64,000 nt of DNA from an uncultured Oscillospiraceae bacterium (GTDB taxonomy: Bacteria; Bacillota; Clostridia; Oscillospirales; Oscillospiraceae). Numbering within the stretch: position 1 is the first letter of the stretch; each line of letters opens with the position of its first letter. This document shows positions 42,024 through 50,481 of this stretch, piece after piece. Below the pieces are notes generated by a model. It was not told where the DNA came from, searched no databases, and was given only the letters and a program-made list of their open reading frames with translations. The DNA is taken from positions 1 to 64,000 of the forward strand of contig CAKTNN010000004.1 of assembly GCA_934589065.1 (NCBI GenBank), given 5' to 3'. The position numbers and the translations under genes are program-made.

Positions 42024-42772
42024 AAAACTTTGTCAACTGCCGGGATTTGCAGCTGTTTGCACAGGAGTCTGCAGCCCCGGAGTCGGGCGTAACCGAGGCC
42101 GACGCCCAGCCTCAGACCGAACCCTCCGAAGCGTCCCCGGAGGAATTCGAGAAACTGATTCAGGGACCCTACAAACAGGCCTACGATGCCAGAGTGCAGA
42201 ACATCGTGCAGCAGCGGCTGAAAAACTCCAAGGAAGCCCTGGAAAAATTCCAGGCTCTGGAGCCCATTGCAGCGATGCTTTCCCAGCACTATGGAGTCGC
42301 AGAGGGAGACTACAGTGCCCTGGAAAATACCCTCCGCAGGGAATTTGCCCCGCCGGATCCTGCCGAGCAGCAGCGGCAGCAGACGGAAATTCAGGCAGGT
42401 GCTGCGCGGATGGTAGAGCAGTGGAATGCCCGGGCCGGAGAAATCCGGGAAACCTATCCCGCCTTTGATTTGCGGCAGGAAATGGAAAATCCTCAATTTG
42501 TCAGCTTGCTGCGCAGCCGCGTGGATATGCAGACAGCCTACGAGATCCTCCACAAGGACGAGATCATTCCGGCTGCCATGGCTTATGCAGCCAAAACCGT
42601 GGAGCGGAAGCTGTCAGAAAATCTCCGTTCCTCCGGCACCCGTCCCTCGGAAAACGGTACTGTGAGCACCGGCGCGGCAACCCTCGGCAGCCGCGTGGAA
42701 CAAATGAGCCGAAAGGAAATCGCCGACCTGTGCCGGCGGGTGGAAAGAGGGGAGAAAATCCGGCTTGGATAA
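42020..42772 (+). CDS. Capsid scaffold protein
   Basis: A 250-residue, mostly helical and charged protein with a low-complexity Pro/Glu/Ala segment (residues 17-45) and coiled-coil character. It lies directly before the capsid gene, as scaffolds do. The N-terminus MKNFVNCRDLQLFAQE contains the Prp-type site LQLFA near residue 14. ATG 42020 overlaps the Prp stop. It should guide procapsid assembly and leave before maturation. Confidence 0.82.
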   Translation: MKNFVNCRDLQLFAQESAAPESGVTEADAQPQTEPSEASPEEFEKLIQGPYKQAYDARVQNIVQQRLKNSKEALEKFQALEPIAAMLSQHYGVAEGDYSALENTLRREFAPPDPAEQQRQQTEIQAGAARMVEQWNARAGEIRETYPAFDLRQEMENPQFVSLLRSRVDMQTAYEILHKDEIIPAAMAYAAKTVERKLSENLRSSGTRPSENGTVSTGAATLGSRVEQMSRKEIADLCRRVERGEKIRLG

Positions 42773-42815
42773 ACCGGAGAGAGAAAAGCCCCGGAAGAAA
42801 ACGAGAGGAGAAACT

Positions 42816-43835
42816 ATGGAAATCAAAAATCTTCAGCTGTTTGCGGAGAATACCGCAGTGAATGTAACCACCGACAGCGGCCTGTCCGTGGAAAACAAGA
42901 CCTTTTATGACCGGGCCCTGATTGAAGAGGCCAGCCCCAACCTGATTCACGGTCAGTTCGGGCAGAAGCGGCCCATTCCCAAGAATGGGGGCAAGCGGAT
43001 TCAGTTCCGGCGCTATGCATCCCTGCCCAAGGCCCTGAAGCCCCTGACCGAGGGCGTTACCCCTGAGGGCCGGAAGCTCAGCGCCACCGCCATCGAGGCA
43101 GAGGTGAACCAGTACGGCGATTTTGTATGCCTGTCCGATGTGCTGGATCTGACCGCCATTGACAACAATGTCCTGGAAGCTACTAAGGCGGTGGGCCGTC
43201 AGGCGGGCATGACCCTGGATACCATTACCCGGAATGTGCTTCAGTCCGGCACCAATGTGTTCTACTGCCCCAAGACCGCTGCCGACGGCAAGACGGTGGC
43301 TGTGACGGACCGGAAAAACCTGGACAAGACCTGCACCCTGACCGTGGATGTGGTCAAGAAGGTGGCGGCAATGCTGAAAGCCGCCAATGCTCCCAAGATT
43401 GCCGGAGACTATGTGTGCATCCTGCACCCTTATGTGGCCTACGACATTATGTCCGATCCCCATTGGGAGGATATGCACAAGTACTGCAAGCCCGAGGAGA
43501 TGTACGAGGGGGAAATCGGCAGAATCGCCGGTGTACGCTTTGTGGAAACCTCTGAGGCGGCGGTATACAAGGGCGCAGCGGATGAGTGCCCCGAGGGCCT
43601 GGCTGTGTTCGGCTGCCTGTTTATCGCCGATGGGGCCTACGGCGTGACCGAGGTCACCGGCGGCGGCCTGCAGACCATTGTTAAGCAGCTGGGCTCTGCC
43701 GGTACGGCTGACCCCCTGGATCAGCGGAGCACCGTGGGCTGGAAGGCCCTGCAGACGGCGGAAATCCTGATGGAGCCCTATATGGTGCGGGTGGAGTGCT
43801 GCTCTGCATTCTCCCCCACGGCAGAGGCAAACTAA
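42816..43835 (+). CDS. Major capsid protein, N4-gp56 type
   Basis: A 339-residue HK97-fold capsid protein of the N4-gp56 family. It shows NKTFYDRALIEEASPNLIHG, FGQKRPIPKNGGKRIQFRRY, TEGVTPEGRKLSATAIEAEV and GDFVCLSDVLDLTAIDN, and ends GWKALQTAEILMEPYMVRVE. The N-terminus MEIKNLQLFAEN matches the L27/Prp cleavage site. ATG 42816 follows AGAGGAGAA. A stable hairpin follows the gene. Confidence 0.93.
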   Translation: MEIKNLQLFAENTAVNVTTDSGLSVENKTFYDRALIEEASPNLIHGQFGQKRPIPKNGGKRIQFRRYASLPKALKPLTEGVTPEGRKLSATAIEAEVNQYGDFVCLSDVLDLTAIDNNVLEATKAVGRQAGMTLDTITRNVLQSGTNVFYCPKTAADGKTVAVTDRKNLDKTCTLTVDVVKKVAAMLKAANAPKIAGDYVCILHPYVAYDIMSDPHWEDMHKYCKPEEMYEGEIGRIAGVRFVETSEAAVYKGAADECPEGLAVFGCLFIADGAYGVTEVTGGGLQTIVKQLGSAGTADPLDQRSTVGWKALQTAEILMEPYMVRVECCSAFSPTAEAN

Positions 43836-43867
43836 AGGAAATCCCTTGCTGAGAAGATAGAATCCGC

Positions 43868-43892
43868 CCCCGGGAGGAAGTCCCTCCCGGGG
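43868..43892 (+). terminator. Hairpin after the capsid gene (attenuator-like)
   Basis: CCCCGGGAGG (43868-43877) pairs with CCTCCCGGGG (43883-43892) with a 5-nt loop and no T run. It may reduce expression of the downstream low-copy neck genes relative to capsid. Confidence 0.6.
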
Positions 43893-43911
43893 AAAAGGAA
43901 AGGAGAACGAA

Positions 43912-44148
43912 ATGGAAAACGAGAAACTGGTAACCATCCGCCTGCCCCTGACCCGGGAGGAGCGGGAAGACGTATTTGTGGGCATCAACGGCAAGACCTG
44001 GCTCATCAAGCGGGGGGAGCAGGTCAAAGTCCCCGCGCCCGTTGCCAATGTGCTGGCGCGAAAGGAAAAGTGTCTTGCCATGGCAATGGAGTTTGAAGCT
44101 CAGGCGGCCCGCCCCCTGGAACAGCTTATCGGGGAGGCGGCACGATGA
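43912..44148 (+). CDS. Small phage structural protein, unknown
   Basis: A 78-residue protein (MENEKLVTIRLPLTREEREDVFV...) with a basic, beta-rich start. No named family was recognised. AAAGGAGAA precedes ATG 43912, and the stop overlaps the neck-protein start. Position after capsid suggests a capsid-decoration or neck accessory role. Confidence 0.7.
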   Translation: MENEKLVTIRLPLTREEREDVFVGINGKTWLIKRGEQVKVPAPVANVLARKEKCLAMAMEFEAQAARPLEQLIGEAAR

Positions 44149-44510
44149 CGGTGCGGGAGGCTCTGGAGCTGACAGACCGCCGCAGGCCAAATCTCTACAG
44201 CCGGGAGGAAAAGCTGCGCTGGCTATCGGAGGCAGAGGGAATGGTATGGGGTGCGCTGGAGGCCTTTCATGCGGTGCTGGGGCCCTTCCCCGGCCTGGAA
44301 AGCTCCGATTGGCCCAATAAGAAGCTGCTTCTGCCCCAGGCCTATACGGGACTGTACTTTTTGTGGCTGGAGGGCTCCATGTACTATGCGGATCAGGAGT
44401 ATCTTTTGTACAACAACGCCATGACCCGGTTCAATGCCCTGTGGCGGGATTTCTTCGCCTGGTGCTGCCGGACCATTCCCCAGCCTGCAAAGAGCATCCG
44501 CTATCTGTGA
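44145..44510 (+). CDS. Head-tail adaptor (neck) protein, probable
   Basis: A 121-residue helical protein (MTVREALELTDRRRPNLYSR...) of the size and position of head-to-tail adaptors that plug under the portal. It starts in the stop of the preceding gene (ATGA). The family assignment is by position and helical make-up only. Confidence 0.62.
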   Translation: MTVREALELTDRRRPNLYSREEKLRWLSEAEGMVWGALEAFHAVLGPFPGLESSDWPNKKLLLPQAYTGLYFLWLEGSMYYADQEYLLYNNAMTRFNALWRDFFAWCCRTIPQPAKSIRYL

Positions 44511-44523
44511 AAGGAGGGGCGCT

Positions 44524-46227
44524 ATGCAGCCTTATCTGAATGTGCCCACCAGATACCGGCAGCAGACCAACCGCTTCGGCGGCCTGGACTGCAATGCTTC
44601 CATTCAGCAGGGGCAGTTTGCGGATATGGAGAACCTCTGCTCCGATCAGTTCCCGGTGCTCTCCACCCGACCGGGCCGGAGTGAACCCCTGTTTCCGGGG
44701 CCCACCGGAGGGCTGCTTGCCGGAGACGGACTCATCCGCGTGGAGGGCAGCGCTCTGGTGCTGCCGGACAGAAGGGTTGAGCTGGGGCTTTCGGAGGGAG
44801 AAAAAACGCTGACGGCTATGGGGGCTTACGTTTTGGTGTTTCCGGATAAAAAGTATGCCAGCCTGACGGAACCGGAAATTTACGGAGAGATGGAGGCGGA
44901 GTTTATCCCTACGGGCCCGGTGATCGCGACTCCCTGCACCCTGGACGGGGCAGACAGAAGACCGGACTATGTGCAGCCGGATGCCCCGGAAGAGCCGGAA
45001 AACCGGGCCCTGTGGCTGGATACCTCCGGGACTCCCTATTGCCTGAAGCAGTGGAATGCCTCCGGCTCTATCTGGGTGACGGAGGAGACTGCCTACCTGC
45101 GCCTGGAAAGCGCGGGCATCGGAAGAGAATTCCGGGCCTACGACGGCGTTACCCTTTCCGGAACGGAGGGCCTGGACGGGGCAAATACGGTATGGGCTCT
45201 GGGGGAGGACTACCTGGTGCTGACGGGGGTGCTGGAAGATACCGTAACCGTAGGGGATTCCCTGCGGGTAACAAGAACCGTACCGGATATGGACTATGTG
45301 ACGGAGTGCGGCAACCGTCTGTGGGGATGCCGGGCCGGAAAAAATGCCCGGGGGGAGACGGTGAATGAAATCTATGCCTCCAAGCTGGGAGATTTCCGAA
45401 ACTGGGAAAGCTTCCTGGGCCTGACCACGGACAGCTTTACCGTCAGCGTAGGTACGCCCGGCCCCTTTACCGGGGCAATCACCCATCTGGGCACGCCCCT
45501 GTTTTTCAAGGAGGACTGCCTGTATAAGATTTACGGCAGCTATCCGGCAAACTTCCGGGTGCAGTGCACCCCCTGCCGGGGGGTCCAGGCCGGGTGCGGC
45601 AGAAGTCTTGCCATCGTGGGGGAAATGCTCTACTACAAATCCCCCATGGGCGTGTGCGCCTTTGACGGGAGCTTGCCCCAGGAGATCGGGCAGAGCCTGG
45701 GCATGACCTCCTTCCGCAACGGCGTGGCAGCGGGCTTCGGCGGGAAATATTATCTGTCCATGGAAGATGCCGCCGGGGCGGATGCCATCTATGTTTACGA
45801 TACCTACCGGGGCCTGTGGCACAAGGAAACGGGAATTAGGGCCCGGCAGCTGGTTTCTTGCCGGGAAAAACTCTACGGACTGGATGCGGCGGGGGCGGTA
45901 CAGTGCCTCCGGGGGGCGGAATCCCCGGAAAAGGTGGCCTGGATGGCAAAAACCGGGCGGATCGACGGCTGGGAGCCGGAGCGCTATCTGACGGGAATCA
46001 CCCTGCATATCGCGCTGGCGCCCTACGCCAAGGCGGAAATCCTGGTGCGCTATGACTCCCGAGGGCCCTGGGAGCAGGTGGGGGCAATCACCGGACGGGG
46101 AGAGCGGTTCCGCCTGCCCATCCGGCCCAGAAGATGCAGTCACCTGGAGCTGATGCTCCGGGGAACGGGGCAGATGCAGCTTTATTCCCTGACGAGAATT
46201 TTGCAGAAGGGCAGGGATGGCCTATGA
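44524..46227 (+). CDS. Tail-hub protein with probable beta-propeller (P22 gp10 / T7 gp12-like)
   Basis: A 567-residue beta-rich protein beginning MQPYLNVPTRYRQQTNRFGG. The early motif ADMENLCSDQFPVLSTRPGR is the N-x-x-x-x...RPG signature of short-tailed phage hub proteins that close the portal after packaging. Repeated GxYxLS/FxG strands follow (YYLSMEDAAGADAIYVYDTY). The call as hub is by this pattern and gene order. No tail-tube or tape-measure gene is present. Confidence 0.65.
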   Translation: MQPYLNVPTRYRQQTNRFGGLDCNASIQQGQFADMENLCSDQFPVLSTRPGRSEPLFPGPTGGLLAGDGLIRVEGSALVLPDRRVELGLSEGEKTLTAMGAYVLVFPDKKYASLTEPEIYGEMEAEFIPTGPVIATPCTLDGADRRPDYVQPDAPEEPENRALWLDTSGTPYCLKQWNASGSIWVTEETAYLRLESAGIGREFRAYDGVTLSGTEGLDGANTVWALGEDYLVLTGVLEDTVTVGDSLRVTRTVPDMDYVTECGNRLWGCRAGKNARGETVNEIYASKLGDFRNWESFLGLTTDSFTVSVGTPGPFTGAITHLGTPLFFKEDCLYKIYGSYPANFRVQCTPCRGVQAGCGRSLAIVGEMLYYKSPMGVCAFDGSLPQEIGQSLGMTSFRNGVAAGFGGKYYLSMEDAAGADAIYVYDTYRGLWHKETGIRARQLVSCREKLYGLDAAGAVQCLRGAESPEKVAWMAKTGRIDGWEPERYLTGITLHIALAPYAKAEILVRYDSRGPWEQVGAITGRGERFRLPIRPRRCSHLELMLRGTGQMQLYSLTRILQKGRDGL

Positions 46228-46730
46228 TCGAGCAGGAAATTTTGCGCCTGCCGGAAATTCCGGAGGGCACGCCGGAAACGCAGCTCCGGGCCATCCGGAG
46301 TTACCTGTATCGCCTGGCAGAGCAGCTGCAATACCTCCTGTCCACGGAAAAGGAGGAGCGCCTGCGGGGGCAGGATGCCCTCTCCCAGGAGGCCTTTCGG
46401 GGAATCCAACAGAGATTTTTAGAGTCTCCCCAGATTGCCCAGCAGCTGATGTGTCTGGCAAACCGCAATTTGGGGAACCGGTATGTGGATTCGGAGGTTA
46501 TGGAGGCCTTCCTCCAGCGGATGCTGCCGGAATTGCACCGGGCCGTATACGATCTGGCGCGGCTGGAAAAGGAAAAGCCGGCGGCGCAAAGCCCGAAAGC
46601 ACAGCTGACGGTTGCCCCCAGCCCAGGGGCGGTGATCCGGGAGGGGGAACGGGTGATCTTTTCTCCCTTCCCCCAAGAAAAGACGGGGCCTTTGGAGCAG
46701 ATCGCTCCCGGGCACTGGCAAATTCCCTAG
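46224..46730 (+). CDS. Phage protein of unknown function
   Basis: A 168-residue helical protein. ATG 46224 overlaps the stop of the hub gene. It begins MIEQEILRLPEIPEGTPETQ, then a leucine-rich helical middle and a Pro/Ala linker before a small C-terminal end. It probably belongs to the tail complex. No homologous family was recognised. Confidence 0.68.
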   Translation: MIEQEILRLPEIPEGTPETQLRAIRSYLYRLAEQLQYLLSTEKEERLRGQDALSQEAFRGIQQRFLESPQIAQQLMCLANRNLGNRYVDSEVMEAFLQRMLPELHRAVYDLARLEKEKPAAQSPKAQLTVAPSPGAVIREGERVIFSPFPQEKTGPLEQIAPGHWQIP

Positions 46731-46754
46731 GAAAACTCTGAGAAAGGAGAAGAT

Positions 46755-47387
46755 ATGGAGGAAAAAGAAAAGAAAACGCCCCTGTCCGACCTGGAAAAGG
46801 CCAAGCAGGAGGCACTGAGCAGCGATGCAAAAAAGCCGGGGGAATATACATCCAAGTGGCAGCAGCAACTGGATGCCGCCATGGATAAGATCCTGAATCG
46901 GGAGCGCTTTTCCTACGACCTCAATGGGGATGCCCTCTACCGCCAATACAAAGACCGGGCCGTGAAGAACGGTCGCCTGGCAATGATGGATACCATGGGG
47001 CAGGCTGCCGCCATGACCGGGGGCTACGGCAGCTCCTATGCCCAGTCTGCCGGTCAGCAGGCCTATCAGAAGCAGATGGATGGTCTGACCGACCAGGCTT
47101 CCCGGCTGTATGACAAGGCACGGGAGGACTATGACCGGCAGGGGCAGGTGGATCGGGACCGGTACGATGTCCTCCGGCAGCGGGAAAACAGCAGCTACAA
47201 CCAGTATAAGCAGCAGAGGTCGGACTGGGAGGCGGAGAATACCCGGCTGTGGAACCGGTACGACAGTCTGCGTCAGCAGGAATACAGCGCCCAGCGGGAC
47301 AGCATCAAGGATCAGCAGTGGCTGGCGGAATTTGAGGAGGCCCGTCAGGAATTCTATGACCAGCTGATTCGGAAATACGGCGGTTAA
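46755..47387 (+). CDS. Phage internal/ejection-like protein, short form
   Basis: A 210-residue protein with the recurrent Firmicutes phage block FSYDLNGDALYRQYKD, then AMMDTMGQAAAMTGGYGSSY, and long tyrosine- and glutamine-rich helices. Proteins with this block are usually internal virion or ejection proteins and are often much longer, so this may be a reduced form. AAGGAGAAG precedes ATG 46755. Confidence 0.72.
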   Translation: MEEKEKKTPLSDLEKAKQEALSSDAKKPGEYTSKWQQQLDAAMDKILNRERFSYDLNGDALYRQYKDRAVKNGRLAMMDTMGQAAAMTGGYGSSYAQSAGQQAYQKQMDGLTDQASRLYDKAREDYDRQGQVDRDRYDVLRQRENSSYNQYKQQRSDWEAENTRLWNRYDSLRQQEYSAQRDSIKDQQWLAEFEEARQEFYDQLIRKYGG

Positions 47388-47398
47388 GGGGAGAAAGC

Positions 47399-48700
47399 AT
47401 GATTTTTTCATACCTGCGCTACCCCATAACCTTACAGGGGGATACCCTGGGCAGCCCCATTACCGTAACCCTTCCGGCAAAGGGCAAGAGCCTGACCCTG
47501 CGCATTCGCTGCGGAAGCCGGGAAGAGGTGGTGGAGGAAAACAACACCCAGGGAGAATTTCACTGGACGCCGCCCCTGAGCCTGGCCCAGGAGTATCCCC
47601 GGGATAACCGGATCCCGGTGACCCTGATTTTGGAGCAGTACCGGAAGGAAATCCGGGTTGCCTCCCGGCAGGAGCAGATCCTTCTGGCGCTGCCGGAGGA
47701 AATCCACCCCCAGGTGCTTTTGAGCTATACGGATGCCCAGGGCTGCCGGCAAATCTACGGCGGTTTTGTCCAGGGAAAATCCCGGCTGGCGCTGACAGCC
47801 CAGGCCACGGGCAGCTTTGGGGCGGAAATCGGGGAAACGGAGCTGGAAAGCGGCGGCTTTGTTTGCCGGGGAAAATCCGCAACCTTTGATCTGCCCCAGG
47901 CGGGGGAAATTTCCCTGGCAGCCAGAGTATGGGATGACCGGGGCCGCAGTGCCCAGGCTTCCGGGAAAATACAGGTGCTGCCTTACAGTCCGCCTACGGG
48001 GGAAATTACCGCCGTCACCCGGAAAGACGGCACCCTGGTTTCTTTTCGGGGAAGGGTTACGGCTCTGGGCGGAAAGAATCAGGGAAGCTTTACGGTGCTA
48101 ATGCAGCAGGAGGGCGGCGCCTGGCAGCGTTTCCCCGCAGCCCAGGGCTGGGAAGCGGAAGGGGAGGTGACCCTTCCGGCGCTGGAGGAAAGCTGGGCAC
48201 TGGCCCTGGAAGTGAAGGATGATTTTGAAACGGTGGTAATTCCCTACCATAGAAGGCCCTTCCTGGATATGCTCCCGGAGAAGCGGGCCCTGGGCATTGG
48301 CTGCCGGGCGGAGACAGCCGGGAAAATTCTGCTGGGCCTGACCCTGGATGCCGGGGGAAACCCAATAGAAAATCTGGGAGCGCCCCAAAAGGACGGGGAT
48401 GCCCTCACTCTGGGCTACGGAGAAAGAACCTATTGGCATCCGCGCCTTTTGTGGGAAAATCCGGCGCCGGACAGTCCCTTTGCCTCCCAGACTCTGGACA
48501 TAGCGGGAGATTTTCTGCTGATTGAGGCGGCGGTTGAGGCAGGAAAGCCGACTGCCTTTTGGGAGCTGGGAAAGGATACGGCCCTTTTGCGGGCGGCAGA
48601 AGGGGTGCACCGGACAGTAGAACGGACGGACAAGGGCCTGACGTTTGGAACCACAGCATCGGGGGACGGCTTTGCAGTGCCCCTGCGGATATACGGATAA
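47399..48700 (+). CDS. Tail fibre/appendage protein with Ig-like repeats (DUF859-like)
   Basis: A 433-residue beta-rich protein. SATFDLPQAGEISLAARVWD followed by DRGRSAQASGKIQVLPYSPP is the pattern of the Ig-like repeats in DUF859-type phage tail proteins. Its later LPEKRALGIGCRAETAGK resembles the link to receptor-binding tips. It probably contacts the host surface. Confidence 0.75.
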   Translation: MIFSYLRYPITLQGDTLGSPITVTLPAKGKSLTLRIRCGSREEVVEENNTQGEFHWTPPLSLAQEYPRDNRIPVTLILEQYRKEIRVASRQEQILLALPEEIHPQVLLSYTDAQGCRQIYGGFVQGKSRLALTAQATGSFGAEIGETELESGGFVCRGKSATFDLPQAGEISLAARVWDDRGRSAQASGKIQVLPYSPPTGEITAVTRKDGTLVSFRGRVTALGGKNQGSFTVLMQQEGGAWQRFPAAQGWEAEGEVTLPALEESWALALEVKDDFETVVIPYHRRPFLDMLPEKRALGIGCRAETAGKILLGLTLDAGGNPIENLGAPQKDGDALTLGYGERTYWHPRLLWENPAPDSPFASQTLDIAGDFLLIEAAVEAGKPTAFWELGKDTALLRAAEGVHRTVERTDKGLTFGTTASGDGFAVPLRIYG

Positions 48701-48719
48701 CGGGGAGAAATCAAAAGAA

Positions 48720-48980
48720 ATGGATGCAAGCGTGTTGGCATCCCTGATTACGGGGCTTTTGTCTCTTGCCGGGGTGATGTTCAGCAATTTGTGGTCGGAC
48801 AGACGGCGGCAGAGCGCTCTGCGCACGGCCCAGGCGGTGACGGATACCCGCCTGGAGGAATTAACCCGGGAGGTGCGGCAGCACAACAATTTTGCACGGA
48901 GAATGCCGGTGGTGGAGGAGCAAATCAAGGTCATCAACCACCGGCTGGAGGATTTGGAAACGGGAGGAAAGAATCCATGA
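48720..48980 (+). CDS. Membrane-anchored coiled-coil protein of the lysis region (XhlA-like)
   Basis: An 86-residue protein with an N-terminal hydrophobic span (VLASLITGLLSLAGVMFSNL) and a charged coiled coil (VTDTRLEELTREVRQHNNFA). This architecture recurs beside phage holins. ATG 48720 is used. It overlaps the holin start (ATGA). Confidence 0.75.
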   Translation: MDASVLASLITGLLSLAGVMFSNLWSDRRRQSALRTAQAVTDTRLEELTREVRQHNNFARRMPVVEEQIKVINHRLEDLETGGKNP

Positions 48981-49231
48981 TCAATTGGAAGGTTCGTCTG
49001 AAAAACGTGAATTTCTGGCTGACTGCCATTCCGGCGCTGCTGCTGGTGGTGCAGGCCGTGGGCACGCTGGTGGGCTGGCAGCCGGAGCTGGCAGGACTCC
49101 AGGAAAAGCTGTTAAACCTGGTAAACGCGGTGTTTGGTCTGCTGGCAATCCTGGGCATTGTCAATGACCCCACCACCGCCGGCCTGCACGACAGTACCCG
49201 CGCCATGGGCTACGAAAAGCCAAAGGGATAA
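48977..49231 (+). CDS. Phage holin
   Basis: An 84-residue holin of the phi-LC3/LL-H type. VRLKNVNFWLTAIPALLLVV and a second hydrophobic stretch VNAVFGLLAILGI lead to the typical NDPTTAGLHDSTRAMGY tail. Holins pierce the membrane for lysis, but no recognisable endolysin gene accompanies it. ATG 48977 overlaps the preceding stop. Confidence 0.88.
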   Translation: MINWKVRLKNVNFWLTAIPALLLVVQAVGTLVGWQPELAGLQEKLLNLVNAVFGLLAILGIVNDPTTAGLHDSTRAMGYEKPKG

Positions 49232-49248
49232 AAAGGAATAAAATAAAA

Positions 49249-49308
49249 GGGAGCGTTAAAATCCTCGGCTGTCAACGCAGCAAAGGCCTTTTGACGCTCC
49301 CAATTTTT
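49249..49308 (+). terminator. Terminator at the right end of the phage element
   Basis: GGGAGCGT (49249-49256) pairs with ACGCTCCC (49294-49301), with partial pairing inside, followed by AATTTTT. Confidence 0.75.
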
Positions 49309-49315
49309 CTGGGCC

Positions 49316-50317
49316 TCAGCCAATCTGGGTGTGCTGAATGTAGGTGTCGAAAACATGGTGCTCTGTGTAGACCTGCTGGATGATCCGAATTGCGTCCTGC
49401 AGCGGTCGGGTAAGCTGCTTCTGCTTGTGGTAGACCAGGGAGGTCTGCCGTGCACCCTGATATTCCAGAACCGGGAAAACATTCAGATTTTGAAAATAAT
49501 TGCGCTGACTTTCAAACATAAATTTCAGGAGCATGGAGGGACTGAAGAAAATGCCGTAGCCCTTGGCACATAAATCCACCAGGGAACTGGTCAGAGAGGT
49601 TTTTACGCGGATAAAGGGCGTGATGCCGTGGGCCTTGATGGCATTTTGTATTTCCAGATGAAAGGCGCTGTCAGAGGGGTGGAGAAACAGAGGCAGATGA
49701 GCAAAGGTGTAAAGGGATACCCCGGAACGGAACTGTTCCTTGCAGGCGGGGTACTGATCCGGAAGCGTCTGACGCAGAAGAGTATCGGAAATAACCAGGT
49801 AAAGGGTTTCGGCTTCCAGCAGCTGCACTTCCAGAATGTTGGTATCCAGGCGGGCTGTGGTGTTGGATACCAGGGGCAGCGCCAGATCAATCCGATTCCG
49901 AATCAGTTCGCCGGAAAGATTGTGGGAGTACTCTTCCTGCAAATTGATGGACATATTGGGGTACATGGAAGAAAATCTCGGAATGAATTCATTGGCAAAG
50001 GCGGTGGAGCGGTTTGCGGGCAGACCGATGGAAAGCTCTCCGGTATAGCTGTTTCTGGAGTTTTGCAGGGCGTCGGTCAAGACCTGCTCTCTTTGAATGA
50101 TTTCCTGAGCGGCTTCCAATAGGATATGTCCTGCCTGGGTCAGTTTCAGCGCAGGCTTGCGCTCAAAGAGCACCGCATTGTAGGTTTGCTCCAAATGCTT
50201 AATATGCAGACTGACGGCCTGCTGGGAAATATAGAGGGATTCCGAAGCCTTGGAAAAGCTGCCGCAGGAGACAACTTCCAGAAAACAGTTGATATCCGAC
50301 ATGTTCACAAAAATCAC
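49316..50317 (-). CDS. LysR-family transcriptional regulator
   Basis: A regulator of about 330 residues with an N-terminal winged helix (FLEVVSCGSFSKASESLYIS, QQAVSLHIKHLEQ) and a C-terminal co-inducer domain. It is divergent from the catabolic operon, the standard arrangement for an activator that responds to pathway intermediates. The start is unclear: GTG 50317, GTG 50308 and ATG 50302 are in frame, and AAGGAG lies just before the first. Confidence 0.9.
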   Translation of the reverse strand: MIFVNMSDINCFLEVVSCGSFSKASESLYISQQAVSLHIKHLEQTYNAVLFERKPALKLTQAGHILLEAAQEIIQREQVLTDALQNSRNSYTGELSIGLPANRSTAFANEFIPRFSSMYPNMSINLQEEYSHNLSGELIRNRIDLALPLVSNTTARLDTNILEVQLLEAETLYLVISDTLLRQTLPDQYPACKEQFRSGVSLYTFAHLPLFLHPSDSAFHLEIQNAIKAHGITPFIRVKTSLTSSLVDLCAKGYGIFFSPSMLLKFMFESQRNYFQNLNVFPVLEYQGARQTSLVYHKQKQLTRPLQDAIRIIQQVYTEHHVFDTYIQHTQIG

Positions 50318-50352
50318 ATCTCCTTCTTGGTAAATATGCTGTTGCAGAACCT

Positions 50353-50381
50353 ATTATACAAGTATTTGCTTGAAGAATCAA
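50353..50381 (-). promoter_or_regulatory. Promoter of the lysR-type gene
   Basis: On the minus strand TTGATT (50381-50376) and TATAAT (50358-50353) with a 17-bp spacer. On the plus strand TATAAT occurs at 50415-50420 and 50420-50425 without a good -35 box, as expected for an activator-dependent promoter of the operon at 50482. Confidence 0.7.
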
Positions 50382-50481
50382 CAAATAAAATCATGCTTTT
50401 CTTTTGTAACCATGTATAATATAATCAATATCAGAAGATGTACTTAGGAAATTTGTGCAAATAAACCAGGAGGTAATTAGA

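Larger units (their letters stand above)
36727..49308. mobile_element. Compact phage-derived element (about 12.6 kb)
   Basis: An ImmA/ImmR control pair faces a rightward run of tightly packed virion genes (terminase to holin). No integrase, excisionase, replication gene, tape measure or recognisable endolysin is present, and no attachment repeats were seen at the ends. The set of neck, beta-propeller hub and N4-gp56-type capsid suggests a short-tailed (podovirus-like) ancestor. It is either a defective prophage or a domesticated particle-forming element. Confidence 0.8.

Noticed and set aside
42564-44081. 505-codon leftward frame across scaffold, capsid and the next small gene
   Set aside because: The forward genes have ribosome sites, overlaps and family motifs. 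The reverse frame has none.
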